Assembly (NCBI GenBank): GCA_905331475.1
Contig: CAJNYU010002047.1
Span: 67,141-131,140, forward strand
Direction: 5' to 3'
Length of the DNA: 64,000 bases
Source: Rotaria socialis
Lineage: Eukaryota; Rotifera; Eurotatoria; Philodinida; Philodinidae
Shown: positions 12,496 to 24,500 of the stretch, piece after piece
Position numbering within the stretch: the first letter of the stretch is position 1
Layout: every line of letters starts with the position of its first letter
The notes under the pieces: model-generated
The model's input: only the letters and a program-made list of their open reading frames with translations
Databases searched by the model: none
What the model was told of the DNA's origin: nothing
Position numbers and translations under genes: made by a program

Positions 12496-12902
12496 GAATA
12501 TTTCTGATAAAAAATCTTTCTTTATGTTGACTTACTTTGCTATTGTTCACATTGATTAAATATGAAACAATTGCTTTCATTTTGGAAATATTTCATCAAT
12601 TAAAGAGCTAATTGTAGAATTAGTTATGAGGATTAGCATGATTATGACTTTCGGTTAGGAAAACATTGTCAATAGAACAAAACACATTTATATAATTTAA
12701 AATTCTGTAGGTAAAACCAAAGGTGGATGTGTGCATTATTTTATGGATATAAATCTTCTTTATATCATGATTCTATCTAAAAATCTATGACTATTAATAT
12801 AAAAGTAATGTTCGATTAAAGTAATCTTTTTAAAGATTAAGATGCTTTCCAAACTTTCTGGATGATACTACTTTTTTGCATTGCTTCTGTGTGAAAGACT
12901 TG

Positions 12903-13383
12903 TCAGCTTTGATTTTCTTCTTCATTCAATTTTTTTTTCGACAGAACAAATAAAATTTGTTTATATTCTTGAAGTTGCTGTTCATTTCGATCTTTTTTCG
13001 ATGCCTGTCGAATTGCAGATTCAAGATTAGCATGGTCGAATAAATACGTATTTAAAAGGAAAATCTTGTATTCATTTTTTTCCGATAGAAAAATACCATT
13101 ATTGAATGAATAGAATTGTTGACAGGAATATTTTAGTCAACAAATTCTCGTTATTGAGCTATTTCATTAAATTTTTGACCGATATCATGTTGGATTCGAT
13201 CGAGATATTAAAGTAATAGTGTCTAAATGGAAAAACGAACAGTATTATAACCAAAAATAAAACAAAAGAGGTTCTCTCAATTTTGCGTTTGAAAATTTCG
13301 ATTGTTCTCGCGAATTTTAACTGTTTATCAAATTCATTAGCACTTTTAGTTTTATTCATATTTATTGATGAAAAACCGACCAT
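12903..13383 (-). pseudogene. Fragmentary small membrane-protein gene, possibly broken
   Basis: The upper part (13383-13159) encodes about 74 residues starting MVGFSSINMNKTK, with a basic stretch followed by one transmembrane helix (FVLFLVIILFVFPF). Further down the same strand, an open frame at 13136-12903 encodes about 77 residues of protein-like sequence (hydrophobic then Lys/Glu/Gln-rich, ending at a TGA). The two are in different frames, the second is preceded by an in-frame TGA, and I find no GT-AG intron of reasonable size that joins them. Either the gene is frameshifted or the splice sites are missed. Family not recognised. Confidence 0.35.
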
Positions 13384-13818
13384 TAGTTCTTATTTTTAGG
13401 AGGACGTATACTAATTAATGTTATTGCATGGAGCAGAGATGTCTGTGCAAACCCCTTGCCCAAAAAACCCTTTTCTAGAAAAAGAAAGATTTTCCCACTG
13501 GCTTCCAGGCTTTGCAGTGACGTGACTGTGAGATATCTGTAGGATGGGATTTCTAGAATATGATAGGAATGATAAAGGATCAGTATTCTTAGCGAAAAAA
13601 AAACTTGCACGGAAGATTAACTTATGTTAAAATATTCAAGATGATAAAATTTGATGCACAATAAAGAAATTATAGCAAATTAATGTATGCACTTTGTTTA
13701 TTGACAAACATACTGACTTTTATCTTTATGAAAATAATATAAAATAGAAACATAAGAAAAAATAGTATACGAAAATGCATTTGAAGCTTTTTGTGTGAAC
13801 AATATGTATGAGCTTGAA

Positions 13819-13876
13819 GGTGTGGGTATGGGTATGGCTGTTGTTCAAGGGTAAATACATGCTCACACCCACATCC
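13819..13876. repeat. Telomere-like G-rich/C-rich hairpin, downstream copy
   Basis: GGTGTGGGTATGGGTATGG is followed about 20 bp later by CTCACACCCACATCC, so the two arms are imperfectly complementary. The TGTGGG word is, to my knowledge, the telomeric repeat of bdelloid rotifers. A very similar copy is at 17221-17272. Confidence 0.6.
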
Positions 13877-13982
13877 AAAAGTGCTTTATTGTATAAATTG
13901 TTTTATTAATTAAAGATAGCAGTGAATATTCTTTTCCGAAATAAACCTGTGAAGAATTAAAGCGCATGATCGATCAATCGTT

Positions 13983-16667
13983 TTATTTAGTATTGATTGA
14001 ATGCTGTTCTCGTAGTTTTTCGTTGTTTTCAATAATCTTCATGGCTATAGGTGCACTAATAAGTATCATATCGTCACATAGCCGATTCAGATAATTATAC
14101 ATTTGTTTTCCATTCATTACAGCTGACCAGGCACACAAAGCCGCTGTAAGACCTACGCCGACAACAATGAAAGCAATTGATACACCGCGAACAGCATTTA
14201 TTCCCCCAACTCCAACGACTCTAATAACATCATCTGTCAAAGAAACACCAGCGATACCAGCAGATGCTGCAGGTCTAGCAATAAGTGATACTCCCGCATT
14301 GACGTTTGGGGCAGCCGAAGTACCACGTAGTTCAAATGCTGTTTTGAGTGCTGATGTTTTGAAGCTATTTGGATCGATTTCAATGCTAAAACCTTTTAAA
14401 TAATCTTTCAATTCTTCTTTTTCACCAGTCCACCAAGCCATGAAACGAGAACGATTATTAACTCCAAAAGCTTGACGGATATCTTCCCGACCCAAATATC
14501 TCGGTATTAGATCGCCAAACGGAATGATAGCAGCTAAACCAGCAGCGATTTTATATTTCAAAACATTAACAACATAACCACGACGGAAACAGATATTGAT
14601 AATTTTAGCTACGGCGTTCATAGCTATCGTTTGTAAACGAATTTTACGAAAGTCTACTGGTAAATTTTTAATATTTTCAGTTAACGTTTCAACATCGAAT
14701 TTTGCATATGGCATTTCAGATAACTTTCTATTATAATCATTTATTTCCGACGAACTGAACGTTAAATACAAATTCGATAATTTTTCTCCATTTGAATCAT
14801 AGCTAACCTGTTCTCGGATTCGTTGAATTATATTGGCTGCGAATTTATTTCTTTTTGCTTCACTACATGAGTTGAATTCTACACCGACATCTTCTCGAAA
14901 TAGACGAAGAAATAAATCATCTACTTTATTTCGTACTAGCCAGCATTCACGATGTAATACATTTACAATATAATCATACCATTTTTTATGAATATCTGTT
15001 AATCGATCTTGAAAAACAAGAATATATAATTCACAATTTGCTTTTCTTAATTCATCAAAATAATTTCCTGATTTTAAATTAGAATCATAATCAGTTGATC
15101 CTTGAATATCAACAAGGATAACATTTTTACCATCTGAATATTGATGTTCAAATTCCAACTGACACAATGTACTTTTACCAACACTCACCGGAGAATTAAT
15201 TTCTATGTGCGGGGCTATTTCTGCATCTAAAACATCCGAGTAGGTGTGGCCATTTTTTCGTACATCATTTACCAGTGAACTTTTCCCCACGCTAATGTTG
15301 CCAAAAAAGCCAACTCTGCATGCTAAATTTCCAAGCTCAACTGCGTTAAGATCTTCTTCAAAACTTTTATAAATTTTTATAACTTTTGGTTCAAAACTCT
15401 CTTTCGCCTTCAACGAATATTCCCAATCGGCCATTAACCGTTTTAATGTTGGAAAATAAGTTTCAAAATCAGTTTGTTCAATGTGGTATAACAATGTTTC
15501 ACAAATTTCAATAAAAAGTTCACAATTTGTCTTGGCTTCGTCATTTCCACTTAAAAGACGTCGATATTTGTCGCAACAAATCTGTAAATAATCATCAGTT
15601 CTATCTGTTGTTTGTATTTCTTTCGCTATGATTTGTATTTCCTTCAAATCGTTGTTTAATTGAACTCCACATTCGATCGACGATTTGATCTTGCCAGGAA
15701 TGGAACAAGCATCGGGTTTTTTCTTTTTTATATATTTTATTAGACACTGAACATGAGTTATTCGACATGAAATATCATTTAATAGTGTTCCTGGCATAAT
15801 ATGTAATGAATTTAATAAGTCGCTACCATATTTCAGATAAAATTGCTTCCATAATAGATCTATTAAAAGGTTATTTATTCGTGGACCTTCATGATATTTA
15901 TGGCCGCAATACATGCAATAAAATGGTTGGTTTCTTCTACTGTTGCACTCCATTATTGATTTCACGCATCCATTACAATATTGATAACCACAGTCGGGCT
16001 CTTGACATTCACACGGTAAACTATCAGATATAATTCCAAACGGGTTTAAACATACACAACATGAATCCCATATCTATGAAAGATGAATGAAAAAGATGAC
16101 TATAAATATATTCTATACAGTATAATATACTATCAGTTTTTTTTCCAAAATTAACACATCTTCTTCATTGTCTTAACTCTAACGAATTTCCTACCACTTA
16201 TTTATGTTATGAACGATGTAGCAAGCAATCAGTTGGCATTGTAAGTATCAGACGAGACACTCCTTTGGTTAGTAAAATACAATAATTTGCCCGACTGTAA
16301 ACGGTCAAGTTGAATTCTGAGTCTTCGCTTCTATATGTGGCATCTCCTTTGTATAATAGCCTACTAACTTATACAATTCTTACGAATTGGTTTCAGCTGG
16401 ATTTATACATACCCGTTTAACAGATAACGGGAAAATTGTGCTAGTTTTATTACTAACAATTACGTTCATATCTTTTAATAATTCTTCGTTTCCATTTGCT
16501 TCATCTTTATATGTTAGTATAAATTCCACTGGTATTTTCTTTACTTTATCTTTAACTAAATATTTATCGAATTCGGCAGCGATGACACTTTTCAATTGAT
16601 CTACTGATTGATAATCAACCGTTATCCTTTTCTGATGTCCCAAACAAACAGCTTGAATACGATACAT
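13983..16667 (-). CDS. IRG-like GTPase with N-terminal ubiquitin-like and RING-like domains
   Basis: Exon 1 is 16667-16413 (85 codons; donor GTATGT in phase 0). Exon 2 is 16073-13983 (acceptor TTTCATAG). The product is about 781 residues. Residues about 1-85 resemble a ubiquitin-like fold of the DWNN type. Residues about 88-140 form a RING-like cysteine cluster (CCVC, then CEC, CGYQYCNGC, and CMYCG). A helical linker follows, then a GTPase domain: G1 GFFGNISVGKSS at about 340-351, G3 DIQG at about 407-410, G4 NKVD at about 467-470. The hydrophobic C-terminal half (AAIIPFGDLIP and later glycine-rich helices) matches the helical domain of immunity-related GTPases (IRG/IIGP). IRG proteins act on pathogen-containing vacuoles in vertebrates; the role here is unknown. 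An AG acceptor-like TTTATTTAG lies 3 bp before the start codon. Confidence 0.82.
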
Positions 16668-17220
16668 TTTTCTAAATAAATAAACGAAAAAATTATATTT
16701 TGTCCTATTCGGACTAAAAATGGCTATTATAGAAAAATCTATTTAATTTCTATTCTTCGACGATTCGAGTCAATGCGTGAGCTATTTTGTAGCGTATGAT
16801 ATTCTATGTCTGTGATCGTGCGACTTATATAGTTTATATCCGAAGTTATTAATCTGTGTAGAGTATGTTGGTATGTTAACAGAATTTTATTTTTCCTACA
16901 AAAAGCTGTGTTTCTCATCAAATTCTTCCTGTGCTTCCTTGCCGTTAGAGATAAATAACTTATATTAGTATTAAATGAAAATTCCGACGTCAGAATTTTA
17001 GAGTTCGTCGAAAAGATTCACCTGGTATTCCCTTGTTATCGTTTGTTTGCTCTTATCCATCATCAATGTCTAAAGATATGATCTATTTACACCATGCTTG
17101 TAACAGACAGTGCACAGTTTAAAAACAGAATTATCGAAACGATCTCTCGCAAAAATTTCCTAATAGAGAGTTCGGTAAAGAGCCCAATAATGAAATATAA
17201 AATAGTAAGGGCTTATATAT

Positions 17221-17272
17221 TGAGGGTGTGGGTGTGGGCGTTGCTATTCTAACTGATTCACCCACACTCAGC
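17221..17272. repeat. Telomere-like G-rich/C-rich hairpin, upstream copy
   Basis: GAGGGTGTGGGTGTGGGCG is followed by GATTCACCCACACTCAGC about 15 bp later. Layout and sequence parallel the copy at 13819-13876, so the two copies bracket the IRG-like gene. A C-rich remnant (ACATGCTCATCCTCACCCT) also lies next to the PEX12 fragment at about 20326-20344. Confidence 0.6.
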
Positions 17273-17658
17273 TAAACAAACAGTGATATCTATTTAGGTT
17301 TTTGCCAGCTATCTATTAGTGTCTGCATAGAGAGATAACCTGATTTACGTATTTATCTACCCATATAAGCACCCAGAAAGACTTTATGGGGAATTTGAAT
17401 TTGCGACAAATTCAAAATGCTTATACCGCTATACCGCTACAGTTTTTATTTTGTTACAAATAGAGATGATTTTAATGAATTCGCTTTTTCCGCAAACTCA
17501 TATTCCCTATCATATGCCCAGAAACGTTTCATACATAGAATATTTTTGTCACTCGAAAACTGAATGATACCATCAATCATGATTCTCATATATCCTACTA
17601 TCGCCGAAGCCGAAGAATCCGAAGCTCCCAAATCTCAGTTTTATTCAACGTAAGGTGC

Positions 17659-17818
17659 NNNNNNNNNNNNNNNNNNNNNNNNNNNNNNNNNNNNNNNNNN
17701 NNNNNNNNNNNNNNNNNNNNNNNNNNNNNNNNNNNNNNNNNNNNNNNNNNNNNNNNNNNNNNNNNNNNNNNNNNNNNNNNNNNNNNNNNNNNNNNNNNNN
17801 NNNNNNNNNNNNNNNNNN
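17659..17818. other. Assembly gap of 160 Ns
   Basis: Run of N in the sequence. AAGGTGC abuts the left side. Confidence 0.99.
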
Positions 17819-20340
17819 AGCTATTTATATGAGATAAGAAATTGTTTTCTTTACTATATCTAAGTCTAATCAAATAACATTTTTCCTATTCAGTTTTTTA
17901 TGCTGATTCAGAATATAGTACTTTAAAAATGCTCAGAAAATAACTGAAAAAGAAATTTGGCAATTTTTGTAAAAAAAACAAAATTTAACATAAAAATATG
18001 TTTTTCTCAGGTGTTCTCATTTCTTAAGATTTTCTCAGCCAAAAAAAGATCAAACCGAAATAAAAAGTACATATTCTTGATCAGCTTTTCAAGCTGTATC
18101 AAACCATATATAAATAAACGAGAAACAAAATTTACTCCAATTCTGCTTTAGCGGCACCTTATAAGTTTATCAAAGCATATTAAATAATCGCTCTAAAATA
18201 TTGCAACTCATTCTTAAGCGAACAGATCATTTGCGCATTTGCTCACCGTGACTTTCATATATCTATTATGTCAATGGATATGCACTCAGCCTATTATGTC
18301 CATTATCGCCATTGGGGGTATCATGCCGATTAAGTACATAATACTCAATATATTGATGGCCAAATCCAAGCGAATTGAGTCCAGGCTCTCCTTTCCCTCA
18401 TAGCCTTGACCTCATTGGCTTCCCTGAGATGCTTTACGTGTTTAGGTTTCACATCACCGGCAGTAGCTTATTGATTGTTGAGTTCCCAATTCCCGAAGAC
18501 TTTCCGACTCCTGGAAACTTGGCCACGTCTCAACTTTGATATCACAAAAGTAGCGGAGATCGAAAAGCAGAAACTAAATACTACTTTTACGGAAACAGAA
18601 TCTCAAAAAGCACTTTTTTGCAGACCAGTACAGAGTAGTTATCTCTACGGTGCAAAAAGAACATAACGAGAATGCAGTGAATGCGCAACAAGTTATTTTT
18701 CATACTTGTTTCGGTATTCTCACTGTTTGAAGATAAGATAATCAGAGAGATTTTCTAGATAAGACATGTATAAAATTAGATATTTTTGGTTGTTCTCAAT
18801 ATCACAACTTATGTGCTAGATCTTATCATTATTTTATCCTCCATACAATCAAGTGGAGCTGTCTACTTTGTCTTTAGAAAATGTCGAGTTTTTAGTTGCA
18901 TTGGAAAGCGACAAAAAAAAATAATAACAAAAGTTCTTGTTCTTCAACAATTAGACTTAGAAGAACAACGTTTCTACAGATCACCAAACGATCAGAAAAA
19001 GTGACGTTTAACTTTATTGATTATTACGATCATTTTCATGAACTAAATTTCATTTGTATGGCTCGATACTAGTTTTGACATTCAAATGGAACTCAATCAT
19101 AGAATATCATGGAATAAAAATGATGAAGATCATAATAATCGATGAAATAAGTGCCAATCGATTATTATCTCCTTTTCGATCAATGATTTCAATAGCTTTC
19201 CGTTTACTGAAAGCTGTTGAAGATCTAAAATATTTTCTGTAAAATTTCCCATAGCTGTGACCATTATCCACTATTTTTTTGGTTTTGCTAATCATAGAGC
19301 TAGAAAAAATGCTATCCCCACAGTCATCTTGAATCTAACTTGTACACTGTAGTTTATTTGAAAAGTCTAATTTAAGAGTCTGCGTTATTTCTATGATATG
19401 AAATGGTCTAGTTTAGTTTTCTCGTATTGTATGTAATGGACAAAAGAATATAAACCTTAAATAGTGTGTTATTTCATAAGCAGAATGGGTGACGCTTAGC
19501 TTACGGTAGTGCGTTTGATTTCGTTCATGACAAGAACTTACAACCACGTCGTATAGAGATGTGAACAATGATTGCTATTAATACGAAAACATTCTATTCA
19601 TAAGTGATTTTGACATAGTTTAATAAACTTAAAAAGAAAATCGAATCATTGACTTTTTAATGAAAATGAATATGGACTATCGAAAAAAAATGATACTAGA
19701 AATATTTGACAAAGAAAAGCATTATTTAGATGAAAAATAAGAAGAAGTCGGTCAGATCTATTGCGAAGTTGAAACAACTTCGATGAATTCGAATAGAAAA
19801 TCGTGTTTTATCGACAAATATTCTACGTAAATGCACAGAAGAATGAAATAAATTCGCAAAAGATATTCACAAATTGAATTGTTTTTTTGTAATTGTAGCT
19901 GTTGTCAATGCTGACTGACTAACACGATAATATTCACTATTTGATAAAAATTAATAATTAAATATACTCAATAGAAACTTTTATGTATAAACCGAAGAAA
20001 TTCAAAGGCGTATTCGTAAGAATTCCTAATTGATGTAATCGATGAGAGTATTATTATTATTATTATTTTTTAGATTATTTAGGTTTTTTTTGATAATGAA
20101 AGAATAAGAAAATTTATTAAATCGCCTCTTTTATATTTTAAAAAATTAAAATTTTGCTCAGCTGTTTCTATTTCTAAACTATTCAAGGGCATATACAAAA
20201 TAAAAGGTTATTTTCAAAGATTGTATTGTATTAAAGATCGAAAAATTAATATTTTTATATTATTTATGCTTTTTTTCATTTAAATCCTAAAACAAACGAA
20301 AGGGAATACTTGTTTACTTTACACACATGCTCATCCTCAC

Positions 20341-20470
20341 CCTGTTATCGATCGAAAACGACCTATATTTAATGGGAAACGTCAATTTATTAGCAGTCTT
20401 ATAATATACCGACAGAAATATTCGGTTCTAGTTGCCATACACATGTATTAATAACTACGGTCAAGGATAA
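20341..20470 (+). pseudogene. Decayed fragment of PEX12 exon 2
   Basis: The sequence follows 12291-12435 of the intact PEX12 gene, sharing CTGTTATCGATCGAAAACGA and later AATATACC, ATTCGGTTC and ACATGTATTAATAACTA with substitutions. Two small deletions remove the codons for the first zinc-binding CPLC and for part of the second cysteine cluster, and the frame is broken. It is an unprocessed partial copy about 8 kb from its source, on the same strand. No other PEX12 exon is seen nearby. Confidence 0.85.
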
Positions 20471-20985
20471 AGGTTATTTTTCTATATTATGAAATATATT
20501 TTTTGACAAAAATTTTGCATTTTTCTATTATTTGAATTGATTAGACACGAAAAAAATCGGTCATTTTGTTTGCTTCTCTGTTTTACTTGTCTTTTCTCCA
20601 TCAAAGTCTTCATCGTGATGGAGAATCATTACTATGCTGCAAGATATGTGAATTGATGTTTGATTATTTCTAATTATAAGAATAGAGAAGAAAGATTTAC
20701 TTTCTTGTTGTTGATCGAATAGAAAAATAACAGAAGTCCTACTGTTAATAAAGTCCACACAAAAGAGAACAAACAAAAAAAGTTAATGTTTGATCGTTAC
20801 ATTGACAAGTAACAACTGATCAGATACAATTCTATTTATTCATACAATTACTGTGCAACGTAAGGTATACCACTTAGTGACATTCAACAAGGATTATATT
20901 CTTTCATATTTAAATAGAAAAAGTAAAAAAAAAGAAGAAATACTGCTTAAAATCCTCATCATTACGTGTCTTCAACGGCAAAATC

Positions 20986-21573
20986 ATGAGTACTATTCGT
21001 GCCCATCGTGTTCAATCGGCTTACAGTCGACCACTTTGTCGGTCTGCTACGACTATCGAACCGTCGTCTGGTAAAAAACGTTCGACAACTGCTAAAAATA
21101 CCCTTGAGTCTCAAACGAATGTATTGAGTGTACCGGCGTGGAGAAGATTAGATCAAACATTCTCGCCAGGGTCACAATGCACTCGGCGACGACCAAAAAC
21201 TTCCAGTGTAAGTACAACGACAAGCTCACATGTATCAGGAGATAGTCCTCCTCAAACCGAGATACAACGTCTTTTGCGATGTCTCGATCGCGATGATAAA
21301 CGCATTGTTCACGTTCATTGTTTGTCTCATTATCGAACACTTGTCGAAACAATTAATCTACGAGAGACACCTGTTGATCAAAAATTATTATGTGCTTTAC
21401 AACAACGTGAAAATCGTATCGTTCAACGAAATGCTTGTCGTGATACACGTTTTCATTTATTGTTAAATTCACTTGCACCATCACATATCACAGGAATGGA
21501 AAAAAATGATTTAAATGATATCAACCTTGAAAACACTGCCGATCTACAATCAATTGACTATCCTATCGGATAA
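20986..21573 (+). CDS. Hypothetical 195-residue protein, single exon
   Basis: The frame starts MSTIRAHRVQSAYSR and ends before TAA at 21571. The first 90 residues are rich in Ser, Thr and Arg and probably disordered. Residues about 90-170 are mostly helical and charged, with regular Leu spacing and several Cys/His, and look folded. There is no signal peptide or membrane segment. Third-position A/T bias is like that of the neighbouring genes, and the length is well above the chance ORFs around it. No family recognised; the next genes are over 4 kb away, so context says nothing. Confidence 0.6.
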   Translation: MSTIRAHRVQSAYSRPLCRSATTIEPSSGKKRSTTAKNTLESQTNVLSVPAWRRLDQTFSPGSQCTRRRPKTSSVSTTTSSHVSGDSPPQTEIQRLLRCLDRDDKRIVHVHCLSHYRTLVETINLRETPVDQKLLCALQQRENRIVQRNACRDTRFHLLLNSLAPSHITGMEKNDLNDINLENTADLQSIDYPIG

Positions 21574-24500
21574 TCTACATGCAAAGAAGCAATTTTTTGG
21601 AACGAACATGGAAATAAACTTGTCGGCGTGGTTTCAAATTCTTTTTCAGAAGCACAGAATATTTAATGTTATCAAAAATTATTATTCAATTCGAGATAAT
21701 GATGATTAAATCTATGAACTATTAAACAAGATTCAGATAACAATTCTGTTTTGCTTCTGCTTGTCTGAAAAATAATATTTATAAGTAGATATTTATCCAC
21801 TGTGTTAATGCGAATAAAACTTTACTTTTTTCCGCTTCCCACAGTTGTGAGTCTAGTGAATAAAAAAAATTCAAAATCATCCGGCAATAGTCTCCACATT
21901 TATTATACCTATGTTAGTCTAGATTCACTAGACAAGAGCCTGTTGCCTCTGTCAATAAAATCATGACGAAACAACGATTCATTATTCTATAGTTTGTTAT
22001 GATGAAAGAAAGCTGAAATGAAACTGCTTGTTTTCTCTCGCCCATTTGTTAATAAAAGAAAAACATTGTTTCCTACTCTTCATATTGTTTTTCCTTGCAA
22101 AGATTTATCTTTTAAACATTCGATACTCGTCTTATCAAGACAAAGGAAATTTTTTTACTAAAATTCAAAGATTATATAAAGCTTTTCATAATGCGACTAA
22201 TACATTCCAAGGTAATATCTAATAGGATGCAGTCCTTGGAAGTTAAATTCATCTATTATAATAATAAATAAAATCGAAAAAAGCAACGCAAATAGATGTT
22301 ATAGAATGAGCTTCTCATTACTAACCAGACATGTATCATGTCAACAATGATTCGAAAAAGTACACAGCCACACTTTTCCTTGTAATAAAATCGATTTTCA
22401 GAAGAATTAATTCGTCATGAATTTTTCTACCTTGATCACAACTCTCTCGATTGTAGCAAATGCTATGTTTAACTTCTAATGCAGTTGTATATGGTGTTGT
22501 CTTATCTCAATCATGGAGTAGTTTATTCTGAGTGACAGGCAACAGAAACCAAAAAACATTTTGATCACCTATGAATATTTAGAGGAAACACTTGTAAATT
22601 AGATCCTTCCTTTCTGAGAAGCCTTTTGATTTATAGTGTCTACTGAATTATAAAATAGCTACAATTCATCTAGTTCATTGGCACTTTTTTTGTTAATTTA
22701 ATGGATATTTTAGAATTATTTTTTTGTATGTTTTTTGAAATACTTCTCCGATTCATGAGCGTTTTATTTTTTTTTTGGTTAAGGATACTGCTAAATATTG
22801 TTACCTTCTATGATTCACACAGTGAAATACTACTGTTCAATCGCTATCATGGTCTCGTTGCTAGTTGTCTTTCGTTCTCCGTTAAAGTCTCATAGGGTTC
22901 GTCATCATCCGTAAATATAGTTTACATTAGTAACTCGATAATCTAAACCTATCGCTTTGCTCCATAGGTTTACTGATAATGAGATCGAGAGAAAAACGAC
23001 AACAACAACATATACAATCAACAAGTAAATACGAACGAATAGCTCCACCGAAGTTATTTGATAGAGAAAGCCAAGAATAAGGACTAGATATAAAGAGAGT
23101 AAATAACTATTTGCAAACGAATAGATCATCACGACATAGAATTATCTGTCACAGCTCATCATATACAGTGGAATAACTTATTAACATTGCTAAATTATCT
23201 AAAAAAAATTATATTGCCCTGTTTAATGTAAACAAACAATTCATATAGATCAAGTAAGTTATTTTCTTTTTTTCAATAACCACTCGAAATCATAATAGAA
23301 CATGTTTTTCATCTTATTGGATTCGTTTATACGGAATAAGCTGTATATATGTTGGAGTAGAAATTAATTTTTTTTGTAGTTTTATTTAATTCTCAACTTT
23401 CTTTAACAATAAGAAATGTACTATTTGTGTGCTGGTGTGGAAGCATGTAGACCGGTATCAATCAAACCCGCAGCCTCGTCCGCACTTAAGTTGTTCATTC
23501 AAACTGACTTTGTACAACTACACCCACACAGATAATGAATGTGAGCATAATTATTCCCGTTCAGACTTCGAGACGAATATTTATTTTTGCCAATTTCAAA
23601 AAAATCGAGAAGTATATGAAAACTACGAAAACTTTTTCAGTTGCCCTAGTGGAGTTTGAAATTTGAAATTCTACTCCAACATATGCATTAAAACAATAAA
23701 TGTGTTGTTAAATATAGAATTCGATGTTCAATATTAGAAAAAAATCTTTTATTGTCAATCGCTGTATCCTAAACAGTGCTGACAACTTTTTCTTTACATA
23801 CAGGTGGTTTTGATATGAAGACACCATAACTGCTAAATTTGTTTCGCGCTTATTCTTTATCATTGAAGTCGATAAATCTAGAGCAAATACAAACGTCTTT
23901 AGACTGAATTGACTTCGAACTCTAATCTTTTATTAATATCGACTTACACCACAGAAATGAGAATAATACAATTCGTCTATCATAAAAGATGACCATGAGA
24001 AAATATAACCTTCGTGCAGAACTCAACTTGAGCATAGAAATTTCTTGACAGTAGTTTCTACACATTTTTTAATGATTTAGTACAGAAGAATTAAAATGGA
24101 ATTCATCTATCAACGCCATCTTTTCTCCTATTTTTTGACAAGAACAGTGTCAAAACCAAGAGGAGAAGAAGAAACACAATCTTTGCCAGCGACGATGATG
24201 AATCATTAATCAATCACGAGAAAAACAGGAAAAAAGAAGAAAATAATTCCACAAAACAATTTTCTATCGCTTAAATTGATATACTATCCGTTGCGTGCAT
24301 CAATTGTTTGTTTACATTCTTAATAATAATATTCAATCGCTACATTTTTTTCTCTCACTGATACGTTCAAGCTCGTTTGCATGCATTCTAACAATATACA
24401 TCGCTTTATTAACTGGCTGTGAGTTCTCTTTCATATCTATTGGTATTATCTATGAGTAATTTAACATGTTTCTCATGAGAATTGCTATTGCGACGTTTTT

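Larger units (their letters stand above)
16668..20340. other. Largely non-coding region with a 160-bp gap
   Basis: No convincing gene. It contains a telomere-like hairpin (17221-17272), an N gap (17659-17818) and a GC-richer stretch at about 18330-18640 that looks like decayed coding sequence. ORFs reported across the gap are artefacts of the Ns. Confidence 0.45.

Noticed and set aside
17598-17873. ORFs spanning the 17659-17818 gap
   Set aside because: Open only because Ns contain no stops.
22905-23132. 75-residue hydrophobic ORF on the minus strand
   Set aside because: No start context, no splice partners, and composition expected from AT-rich DNA; a short opposite-strand frame is equally plausible.
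23429-23659. 76-residue ORF
   Set aside because: Lies wholly within the TA-flanked MITE and has no transposase features.
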